Assembly: GCA_947500965.1 (NCBI GenBank)
Contig: CANMWW010000148.1
Location: 1-6,252 of the forward strand
DNA length: 6,252 nucleotides
Direction of reading: 5' to 3'
Source: Alphaproteobacteria bacterium
GTDB taxonomy: Bacteria > Pseudomonadota > Alphaproteobacteria > CACIAM-22H2
Positions 1-5,321 of the stretch are shown one piece after another (positions within the stretch are counted from its first letter, which is position 1; the number at the start of each line of letters is the position of its first letter). The notes beneath the pieces are model-generated. The model searched no databases and had not been told where the DNA came from. It was given only the letters and a program-made list of their open reading frames with translations. Both the position numbers and the translations under genes were made by a program.

Positions 1-184
1 AGAGCAGCGACAGGAGGGAGGACTTGCCGGCGCCGGAGGCCCCGGTCATGAAGTGGAAGGAGCCCGGCTCGAGGCGGAAGCTGATGTCGCGCAGCACCTC
101 CGGGCCCGCGCCGTAGCGCAGGCCGACATGCTCGAACTCGACGACAGGGCTGGTCCCGGCCGGTTGCGACTCGGTGCTTGGCAT
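1..184 (-). CDS. ftsE: Cell division ATP-binding protein FtsE (N-terminal part, cut by window edge)
   Basis: FtsE is the cytoplasmic ABC ATPase that pairs with the membrane protein FtsX. The pair couples ATP hydrolysis at the division site to activation of periplasmic peptidoglycan hydrolases. Only the first 61 residues lie in the window, starting at the ATG at 184-182. Visible features are a short Ser/Thr/Pro-rich leader (residues 1-13), the first beta strand VVEFEHVGLRYG with the usual A-loop tyrosine Y24, and a complete Walker A motif GASGAGKS at residues 48-55 with lysine K54. The stretch GSFHFMTGASGAGKSSL matches the FtsE pattern (GEMAFLTGHSGAGKSTL in E. coli) better than other ABC subfamilies. 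Walker B, the signature motif and ftsX should lie to the left, outside the window. No good Shine-Dalgarno precedes the ATG: a GAGAG lies about 15 bases upstream. The start is chosen because the conserved domain begins soon after it and no better in-frame start is visible. It is divergent from the zinc-ribbon gene. The exact ABC subfamily is inferred from this short piece. Confidence 0.88.
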   Translation of the reverse strand, partial: MPSTESQPAGTSPVVEFEHVGLRYGAGPEVLRDISFRLEPGSFHFMTGASGAGKSSLLSLL

Positions 185-249
185 GGGCGCTGGCGCGACT
201 CTCGCATGCGCGGCGCGGGCGGCAAACCGGGCCGCCCGGGCGCGTCGGC

Positions 250-279
250 TTGTCATCCTGCGCGCCGGTCGCGTAGATA
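250..279 (+). promoter_or_regulatory. Possible sigma-70-type promoter for the zinc-ribbon gene
   Basis: In the 137-base gap between the divergent ftsE and zinc-ribbon genes, TTGTCA (250-255, five of six matches to TTGACA) is followed after 17-18 bases by the only AT-rich patch in the gap, GTAGATAG (273-280). That patch is a weak -10 element. A transcript would begin near 286, about 35 bases before the ATG at 322. Read on the other strand, the same patch gives CTATCT, a possible -10 for ftsE, but I find no acceptable -35 at the right distance. This is judged by eye only. Confidence 0.3.
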
Positions 280-321
280 GTCCGACGCCGTCAAGTGGAG
301 CCGGGGCGAGGTTCGCGACAT

Positions 322-1161
322 ATGATCATCGGCTGCCCCAATTGCTTCTCGCGCTTCCGCGTGCCCGACCACGCGCTCACCCCGTCGGGCCGCAAGCTCC
401 GCTGCGGGAAGTGCGCGCATGAGTGGAAGGTCGACGCCCAGGGGGAGCCGCTCGACCGGCCGGCCGCCCCGCCTCCGCCGCCACCCGCTCCGCCGCCCCC
501 GCCGCCACCGCCACCGCCCCCTCCGCCGCCGCCACCCCCGCCGCCCCCACCACCATCTCCGCCGCCGCCGCCGGAGGTCGTCTACATCGAGGAGCCGGCG
601 GCCCCGGCTGCCGAGGAGGAAAGCGCCAAGGCCGCCGCCGCCGCGCTGGAGCGCCGCAAGGCCGCGCGCGACGCGCGCGACCGGAAGGCCTCGCCCGGGC
701 TGCGCCGCCGCATCCTGCTGGGCCTGGGATGGGGCGCCTTCGCGACGGCCACGGTGCTGCTCGCCGCGACCATCTACTTCCACGAGGTCATCGTCAGCGA
801 GTACCCGGCGTCGCGCCCCGTCTTCCGCGCGACGCGGCTGATGCCGCACATGACGGAGGAAGGCTTCACGCTGCGCAGCGGGCTGCGCACCGAGCCCGAC
901 GTCCGCGCGCTCGATCCCGCGAGCCTGCCGCCATCGATCGTGGTGAGCGGCGAGGTCGTCAACGCGTCCTGGGTCCCGCGCAGCATCGCCACGCTCCAGG
1001 TGCGGATGTTCGACATCCGCAAGATGGAGATCGCGCGCCAGGAGGTCGTCGCGTCGCGGCGGTGGATCTGGCCGGGAGAGGGCGCGGTCTTCCGCGCCGA
1101 CGTGCCGATCGGCGGCGTGCGTCCCGCCGAGGTGATCCTGAAGCTCGGCCAGTTCGAGTGA
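322..1161 (+). CDS. MJ0042-type zinc-ribbon, single-pass membrane protein with polyproline linker and DUF3426-like C-terminal domain
   Basis: This is a 279-residue protein of unknown function in three parts. Residues 1-38 form a zinc ribbon of the MJ0042 type with C5-x2-C8 and C28-x2-C31, plus the family's GRKLRCGKCAHEW pattern. Residues 50-84 are almost pure proline (33 of 35), including 22 in a row at 57-78. After an acidic and then basic Ala-rich stretch comes one hydrophobic segment at about 131-153, preceded by RRR, which predicts a cytoplasmic N-terminus. The remaining ~125 residues, with a VSGEVVNAS motif and a later WPGEGAVF, resemble the DUF3426 domain and would be periplasmic. The ATG at 322 is chosen because the ribbon begins MIIGCPNC as in relatives, and GGGGCGAGG lies 10 bases upstream. 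A GTG at 295 would add nine residues with no support. It is divergent from ftsE, a neighbourhood I recall from other Alphaproteobacteria, which suggests an envelope or division role. That role is inference; the domain calls are from motif reading. Confidence 0.85.
   Translation: MIIGCPNCFSRFRVPDHALTPSGRKLRCGKCAHEWKVDAQGEPLDRPAAPPPPPPAPPPPPPPPPPPPPPPPPPPPPPSPPPPPEVVYIEEPAAPAAEEESAKAAAAALERRKAARDARDRKASPGLRRRILLGLGWGAFATATVLLAATIYFHEVIVSEYPASRPVFRATRLMPHMTEEGFTLRSGLRTEPDVRALDPASLPPSIVVSGEVVNASWVPRSIATLQVRMFDIRKMEIARQEVVASRRWIWPGEGAVFRADVPIGGVRPAEVILKLGQFE
469..573 (+). repeat. Polyproline codon repeat (CCN)n
   Basis: Thirty-five consecutive codons encode six Pro, Ala, 22 Pro, Ser and five Pro. 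All four proline codons are used (19 CCG, 7 CCA, 5 CCC, 2 CCT by hand count), so the tract is not a simple recent slippage product of one trinucleotide. The mixture suggests that the protein property, a stiff polyproline-II rod, is what is kept. It joins the cytoplasmic zinc ribbon to the juxtamembrane region. Confidence 0.9.
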
Positions 1162-1183
1162 GCGCCCCGCGCCGGGGCGCTCA
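1159..1183. terminator. Perfect 11-bp hairpin between convergent genes, probable bidirectional terminator
   Basis: TGAGCGCCCCG (1159-1169) and CGGGGCGCTCA (1173-1183) are exact reverse complements separated by the three bases CGC. The first three bases are the TGA stop of the zinc-ribbon gene. The last three, read on the minus strand, are the TGA stop of the TIGR02302 gene. The position and symmetry suit a terminator acting in both directions. Neither side is followed by a T-run, so it is not a textbook intrinsic terminator; termination might rely on the very strong stem or on Rho, or the hairpin may mainly protect mRNA 3' ends. Confidence 0.6.
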
Positions 1184-3769
1184 GAACCGGCGCAGCAGCC
1201 TCTCGATGTAGTCGCGCTCGAGCTGCGGGCGGAAGCGCTCGCCTGCGCGGCGCAGCAGCTCCTCGAGGATCTCGCGCGAGCGCTGCAGCTCGCCCTGGCC
1301 CGGGATGTTCACGTCGCTGGAGTTCGTGCCGCCAAGCCCGTTGTTCATGGGCCGGCCGGCCGGGTCGCGCGCCTGGTCGCGTGGCTCGCCCTGCGCGTCG
1401 GGTTCCTCCGCGCCGGGCTGGCCGCTGCCTTCCTGCTGCTGCTGGCGCGCGAGCTGGTCCATCATCTCCTGCATCATCTCGCGCGCGCCCGGCCGCATCT
1501 GGTCGAGCGCGTCCATCTGCGGGCGGACCGCGCGCCCGGGCTGGCCGCGGCGCATCGCGTCGAGCGCCTCGCGCATCGCGCGCTCGGCGCGCCCGAGGCC
1601 GTTGGGGATCCGGCTCCCGCGCTCGGCAAGGCCGCGCATCATCTCGCCCAGCTGCTCGCGCAGCGCCTCCTGCTCGGCGATGTCGGCGTCCGCGTCGCCC
1701 TCGCCCTCGCCGGGCTGGCCGCCCTGCTGGCCGGGCTGGCCCTGCTGGCCGCGCTGCCCAGGCTGGCCGCGCTGGCCGGGGCGCTGCTGCTGCGAGCGGC
1801 GGAAGCTGCGGTCGGTCAGCTCCTGCTGGCGACGCATCAGCTCCTGCATGCCCTGCATCATCTGCCCGGCGCCGCCCTCGCCCTCGCCCTCGCCTTCGCC
1901 TTCGCCTTCGCCCTCGCCTTGGCCGGGCTGCGCCTGCATCGGCTGGCCGGCGCGCAGGTTCTCGAGCATCTCCTGGAGCCGCTGGAGCATGTCGCGCGCC
2001 TGGTCGCGCGCGCCGGTGCGCGCCATCTCGCGCGCGCGGTCGAGCATGCGCTGCAGGTCCATGCGCTCGACGCGTCGCGCGTTGCGGTCCATCGGACGCT
2101 GCGCGCGCGGGTCCTGCGGGTTGCGCATCGCGTTCTCGATCATCGCCTGCAGGTAGCGGTCGATCGCCTGCTGCAGCTCGCGGATCAGCCGCTCGATCTC
2201 CTCGTCGCTCTCGCGGTTGGCGATCGCGTCCTGCAGGCGCTGCTGCAGCGCGCGCAGCTCGCGCTCCGCGAGGCTGAGCCTGCCGTCCTCGATGCGCAGC
2301 GCCGTGTCCCAGAGCAGCGACTGCACCGCGTCGACGCTGGCGCGCTCGGCGCCATCGCGCGCCTCGAGGCGCAGCACGGCGAAGCGCAGCGCGAGGAAGA
2401 CGACCGTGTCGTCCTGGAACCCCGCGGGCAGGCCCGAGATCGCGCCGAGCGCGAAGGCGACGCCGCGGCGCTGCGCGGCGGGATCGGAGACCAGCAGCTT
2501 GCGCTGCTCGACGATCGCGCGCGCGACGGGGTTGCGGAAGGCGCGCTCCGGCAGGACGATCTCCGCGGGCTCCGAGAGGCCCTGCTGGCCGGCCGTGTCG
2601 GTGGCGCGCAGCCGCACGGCGACGCGCAGGCCCGCCCAGGGATGGGCCGTGAGGTCGTGGAAGCCGGTGCCGCGGGACTCGCGCGCGCCGGGCTCGCTGA
2701 GCGTGAGCGGCAGCTCGATCTCCTCGTCCTCGACGCCGGCGGGGCGCTCGGCCCGGCGCAGCGTCGCGACGATCGAGGCGAGGCCGTAGTCGTCCTCGGC
2801 CTCGAAGTCGATCTTGAGCGCGGAGCGGCGCGTGCTGCCCGGCGGCGCCTGGAAGCGCGCCACGGGCAGCGCGTCGGGCACCACGCGCAGCGTCCAGGCG
2901 CCGAGCGGCTTGCCGTCCTGCACGACGCGCAGCGCGCTGCCCGCGTCGATGCGCGCCGAGACCCGGAAGCTGCGGGCGTCGACCGCCTCGAAGGGCGTCG
3001 CCGCCGCGTCGACCTCGAGCGCGGGCTGGCCGCGGCCGCCACCGACCTGCGCGAGCAGCGTCGAGCCGGCAGGCACAACGAGCTCGCCCGGCGCGTCGGG
3101 GCGCGGCACCAGCGGGGCGACGCCGGTATAGGCGGGCGGCGTGATCCAGATGTCGAGCGTGCCGGGCGGCGTGGCGGCGACCACGGTTCCTGGCGAAAGG
3201 GCGCGCTGCAGTCGCTCCGGGACGCCACCGCCGCCGAGCGCGAAGGCGACGACGACGAGCAGCGCGACCAGGCCGCGCAGCGCCAGCGGGTCGCGCGCGG
3301 CGACATGCGGCCGCGGCCAGCCCGCGCGCGCCGCGCCGAGGCGCTCGGCCACGCGGCGGCGATGCGCCTGCCAGAGCGCGGAGGCGAGCGCGTCGTCCGC
3401 GCCGCCGGCGATCCGGTCGCGAAGCGCGGCGAGGGGGCGATGGGCGAAGCCGGAGGCGGTCTCGAGGCGGCGCTGGGCCTCCTCGTCGGAGGGCCAGCGA
3501 AGCCCGCGCAGAGCGAACCAGCCGCCGGCGAGTGCCGCCAGCGCGAAGGCCGCGAGGGCGCAGGCGTGGAGCCACGGCGCCAGCAGCGGCAGCACGTCGA
3601 GCAGGGCGACGACGAGGAAGAGCCCGGCGAGCAGCGCCAGCGGCCAGGCGGCGCGCCAGGCCGCCTCCCAGGCAAGCGCGAGCCGCGCCAGCGCCAGCCG
3701 GCGCGCGAGGCCGCGCAGCGCCGCGTCGGGCGTCTGGGCGGTGCTCTCCGGCGTCCCTGGTCCTTGCAT
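1181..3769 (-). CDS. TIGR02302/DUF4175 family membrane protein with Gln/Gly/Glu low-complexity region
   Basis: This 862-residue protein belongs to the alphaproteobacterial low-complexity family TIGR02302 (DUF4175), whose biochemical role is not known to me. Two hydrophobic segments lie at about 42-60 and 67-89 and a third at about 163-181. A large region, probably periplasmic, follows. It opens with LDIWITPPAYTG (205-216), a pattern typical of the family, and continues as a likely beta-rich domain to about residue 380. The rest is mostly helical and rich in Gln, Met, Arg and Glu. It contains a seven-fold Gly-Glu repeat (618-632), a Gly-Gln-X stretch (665-682) and the MQELMRRQQELTDRSF pattern. 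The end, from about residue 830 with RSREILEELLRRAGER and DYIERLLRRF, matches the conserved family tail. The ATG at 3769 is supported by GAGGAG five bases upstream. It lies 90 bases downstream of lysA on the same strand and is probably cotranscribed with it. The family assignment is firm; topology is inferred by eye, and an envelope role is only suggested by the membrane segments and neighbours. Confidence 0.9.
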   Translation of the reverse strand: MQGPGTPESTAQTPDAALRGLARRLALARLALAWEAAWRAAWPLALLAGLFLVVALLDVLPLLAPWLHACALAAFALAALAGGWFALRGLRWPSDEEAQRRLETASGFAHRPLAALRDRIAGGADDALASALWQAHRRRVAERLGAARAGWPRPHVAARDPLALRGLVALLVVVAFALGGGGVPERLQRALSPGTVVAATPPGTLDIWITPPAYTGVAPLVPRPDAPGELVVPAGSTLLAQVGGGRGQPALEVDAAATPFEAVDARSFRVSARIDAGSALRVVQDGKPLGAWTLRVVPDALPVARFQAPPGSTRRSALKIDFEAEDDYGLASIVATLRRAERPAGVEDEEIELPLTLSEPGARESRGTGFHDLTAHPWAGLRVAVRLRATDTAGQQGLSEPAEIVLPERAFRNPVARAIVEQRKLLVSDPAAQRRGVAFALGAISGLPAGFQDDTVVFLALRFAVLRLEARDGAERASVDAVQSLLWDTALRIEDGRLSLAERELRALQQRLQDAIANRESDEEIERLIRELQQAIDRYLQAMIENAMRNPQDPRAQRPMDRNARRVERMDLQRMLDRAREMARTGARDQARDMLQRLQEMLENLRAGQPMQAQPGQGEGEGEGEGEGEGEGGAGQMMQGMQELMRRQQELTDRSFRRSQQQRPGQRGQPGQRGQQGQPGQQGGQPGEGEGDADADIAEQEALREQLGEMMRGLAERGSRIPNGLGRAERAMREALDAMRRGQPGRAVRPQMDALDQMRPGAREMMQEMMDQLARQQQQEGSGQPGAEEPDAQGEPRDQARDPAGRPMNNGLGGTNSSDVNIPGQGELQRSREILEELLRRAGERFRPQLERDYIERLLRRF
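1721..1777 (-). repeat. Collagen-like Gly-Gln-X repeat inside the TIGR02302 gene
   Basis: Six consecutive nine-base units encode Gly-Gln-Arg/Pro/Gln triplets (GQR GQP GQR GQQ GQP GQQ, residues 665-682), then an extra Gly (683) and a further GQPG. Each unit shares the core GGCCAG with small changes. Gly at every third residue with frequent Pro is collagen-like, but the run is short. Confidence 0.8.
1875..1916 (-). repeat. Seven 6-bp repeats encoding (Gly-Glu)7 inside the TIGR02302 gene
   Basis: On the plus strand the units are CCCTCG or CCTTCG, seven in a row, with an eighth degenerate unit CCTTGG at 1917-1922. On the coding strand they give alternating Glu and Gly (E at residues 619, 621 and so on to 631), using both GAG and GAA. 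The acidic run precedes the Met/Gln-rich helix. Hexamer tandem arrays are prone to copy-number change without shifting the frame. Confidence 0.85.
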
Positions 3770-3770
3770 G

Positions 3771-3786
3771 GGCGCTCCTCGGCGCC
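3771..3786 (-). promoter_or_regulatory. Strong ribosome binding site in the loop of a small hairpin, TIGR02302 start
   Basis: Read on the minus strand, GGCGC-CGAGGA-GCGCC lies directly before the ATG at 3769. The two GC-rich arms can pair (5 bp) and expose GAGGA in a six-base loop, five bases from the start codon. The Shine-Dalgarno decides the start; the hairpin is a by-eye prediction that could help or hinder ribosome access. The rest of the 90-base gap to lysA holds only a weak two-tier stem (3806-3840) and no T-run, so there is no clear terminator between the two genes. Confidence 0.5.
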
Positions 3787-3859
3787 GGGGCGGCGCGCTT
3801 GGGAAGGACCTAGTCTGCCCGAGCTGCGGGGCGAGGGTCCACAGCCGACGGCCGCGACC

Positions 3860-5119
3860 TCATGCCTGCCAGGGGGCCAGGCTCTCGCGGGCGATGATGG
3901 CGTCGATGTCCTCGCGCGGGCGGACCAGCGCGGTCCGCGACCCGCTGACCAGCACCTCCGCGGCGAGCGGCCGCGAGTTGTAGGTCGAGCCCATGGCCGA
4001 GCCATAGGCGCCGGCCGCGCCGACCACGACGAGGTCGCCATCCGCCAGCGGCGGCATGTCCCTGTCCTTGGCGAGGTAGTCGCCGGTCTCGCAGATCGGC
4101 CCCACGACGTCCATGGGCGAGAGGTTGGCGCCCTCGCGCGGCGCGCGCACCGGCATGATGGGCATCCAGGCCTCGTAGAGCGTCGGGCGGATGAGGTCGT
4201 TCATCGCCGCGTCGACGATCGCGAAGCGCTTCGCCGTGCCTTCCTTGACCCGGATCACGCGCGCGAGCAGCACGCCCGCCTCCGCGACGAGGCTGCGCCC
4301 CGGCTCGAGCACGATGCCGACATCCAGCCCGGCGACGGCCTCGCGCACGGCGGCCGCGTAGGCGGCGAGGTCGGGCGGCGTCTCGTCGCGGTAGACGACG
4401 CCGACGCCGCCGCCGAAGTCCAGGCGCCGCAGCCTCGGCCCCGTGGCGTTCAGGCGGCGGGCAAGGTCGCCCAGCCGCGCGAAGGCCGTGCGGAACGGCG
4501 CCATCGCGGTCAGCTGGGAGCCGATATGGACGCTCAGCGCCTCGAGCGCGATGCCGGGCAGGGAGCGCGCGAGCGCCGCGACGTCGGGCGCCTGCGCCAT
4601 CTCGATGCCGAACTTGTTCTCGGCCTTGCCGGTGGTGATCTTGGCATGCGTGCCGGCGTCGACGTCGGGGTTCACGCGCAGCGCCACCGGCGCCTTCGTG
4701 CCCATCGCCTCGGCGACGCCGGAGAGCATGCGCAGCTCCGGCTCGGACTCGACGTTGAACTGCATGATGCCGGCGGCCAGCGCCGCGCGCATCTCCTCCG
4801 CCGTCTTGCCGACGCCGGCGAAGACGATGCGCGAGGCCGGGATCCCGGCCGCGAGCGCGCGCTTCATCTCGCCGAGCGAGACGATGTCCGCGCCCGCGCC
4901 CTCGCGCGCGAAGGTGGCGATCACCGCCTGGTTCGAGTTCGCCTTCAGCGCGTAGCAGACGACCGGCGCGAGGTCGGCGAAGGCGTCGACATAGGCGCGG
5001 TAGCGCGCGCGCAGCACCGCGGTCGAGTAGACGTAGGTGGGCGTGCCGTGGCGCTCCGCGATCGCGGCGAGCGGGACGTCCTCGGCGTGGAGCTGGCCGT
5101 CGCGGTAGTTGAAGCTCAT
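3860..5119 (-). CDS. lysA: Diaminopimelate decarboxylase LysA
   Basis: LysA (EC 4.1.1.20) removes CO2 from meso-2,6-diaminopimelate to give L-lysine, the last step of the pathway, in the cytoplasm with pyridoxal phosphate. The 419-residue protein has the normal family length and fold type III layout. The PLP lysine K59 sits in YALKAN. HIGSQ is at 198-202, the phosphate-binding GGG at 236-238 and EPGRS at 272-276. The catalytic cysteine C343 is in CETGD of the second, beta-barrel domain, and AYGSAM with YNSRP follows at 371-384. These motifs separate it from ornithine and arginine decarboxylases. The ATG at 5119 lies four bases after the stop of the upstream lipoprotein gene, with GAGA about seven bases before it, overlapping that gene's end, so translation is likely coupled. 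The TGA at 3862-3860 follows LAPWQA. All key residues are present and the gene appears intact. Confidence 0.97.
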   Translation of the reverse strand: MSFNYRDGQLHAEDVPLAAIAERHGTPTYVYSTAVLRARYRAYVDAFADLAPVVCYALKANSNQAVIATFAREGAGADIVSLGEMKRALAAGIPASRIVFAGVGKTAEEMRAALAAGIMQFNVESEPELRMLSGVAEAMGTKAPVALRVNPDVDAGTHAKITTGKAENKFGIEMAQAPDVAALARSLPGIALEALSVHIGSQLTAMAPFRTAFARLGDLARRLNATGPRLRRLDFGGGVGVVYRDETPPDLAAYAAAVREAVAGLDVGIVLEPGRSLVAEAGVLLARVIRVKEGTAKRFAIVDAAMNDLIRPTLYEAWMPIMPVRAPREGANLSPMDVVGPICETGDYLAKDRDMPPLADGDLVVVGAAGAYGSAMGSTYNSRPLAAEVLVSGSRTALVRPREDIDAIIARESLAPWQA

Positions 5120-5123
5120 CCTG

Positions 5124-5321
5124 TCATCTCGCTGGGTAGGGGCGCGGGTAGGCGGGGTCCGCGCCTTCCGGCGGCTCGGGCCTGCCGCGGCGCCCGCAGG
5201 CGGCGAGCGCGAGCAGCGGCAGCAGCGCGAGCGCGGCCAGTGCCGCGCGCCGGCCGGCGCCCGGCGCGCGCGGGGGCCCGGCGTCCGCCGCGCCGCGCGG
5301 ATCGGCTGGCTGCGTCCTCAC
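5124..5321 (-). CDS. lptM: Small LptM-like lipoprotein
   Basis: This is a predicted lipoprotein of about 65 residues. A long Pro/Ala/Arg-rich N-terminal stretch (about 24 residues, ending in GRR) is followed by a hydrophobic core (AALAALALLPLLALA) and the lipobox LAAC. The mature part begins CGRRGRPEPPEG and ends in a YPRPYPAR tail. A Cys-Gly-x-(K/R)-Gly start with following prolines is the hallmark of the LptM/YifL family. In E. coli, LptM helps mature the outer-membrane LptDE lipopolysaccharide translocon. The GTG at 5321-5319 overlaps the argH stop as GTGA, which favours coupled translation. An in-frame GTG at 5327 would add two residues (67 in all) and cannot be excluded; neither start has a clear Shine-Dalgarno. 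The lipobox and family pattern are seen directly, while the LptM function is carried over from the family. The n-region is unusually long for a signal peptide. Confidence 0.75.
   Translation of the reverse strand: MRTQPADPRGAADAGPPRAPGAGRRAALAALALLPLLALAACGRRGRPEPPEGADPAYPRPYPAR

Noticed and set aside
168..201. Two GANTC sites (168-172 and 197-201) flanking the ftsE start, possible CcrM/GcrA control
   Set aside because: At this composition about one GANTC per 450 bases is expected by chance, and others occur in coding regions; the pair is not enough evidence.
289..295. Minus-strand CTTGAC (295-290) as a -35 box for ftsE
   Set aside because: No -10-like sequence lies 16-18 bases downstream; the only AT-rich patch (CTATCT) is just 8 bases away.
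253..849. A 198-codon minus-strand frame antisense to the proline tract
   Set aside because: It consists of the Gly/Arg/Trp-rich reverse reading of CCN repeats, with no independent support.
1305..2277. Plus-strand open frames of about 280-300 codons opposite the TIGR02302 low-complexity region
   Set aside because: They are antisense translations of the Gln/Gly/Glu repeats, with no start signal or recognisable domain.
774..3575. A 933-codon open frame on the minus strand overlapping both TIGR02302 and the antisense of the zinc-ribbon gene
   Set aside because: Its product is an Arg/Ala/Pro/Gly-rich string with no domain. It is in a different frame from the well-supported TIGR02302 protein and is open only because stop codons are rare at this GC content.
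3806..3840. Two-tier stem in the lysA-TIGR02302 gap as a lysA terminator
   Set aside because: The stems are only 4 and 5 bp with mismatched stretches between, and no T-run follows; such pairings are expected by chance in GC-rich DNA.
2185..4041. A 618-codon open frame on the minus strand covering the TIGR02302 start and the lysA end
   Set aside because: Product is Ser/Arg/Pro-rich low complexity, out of frame with two genes that have clear motifs; a GC shadow.
4443..4955. Plus-strand 170-codon frame opposite lysA
   Set aside because: Antisense shadow of a conserved enzyme gene; no domain, promoter or ribosome binding site.
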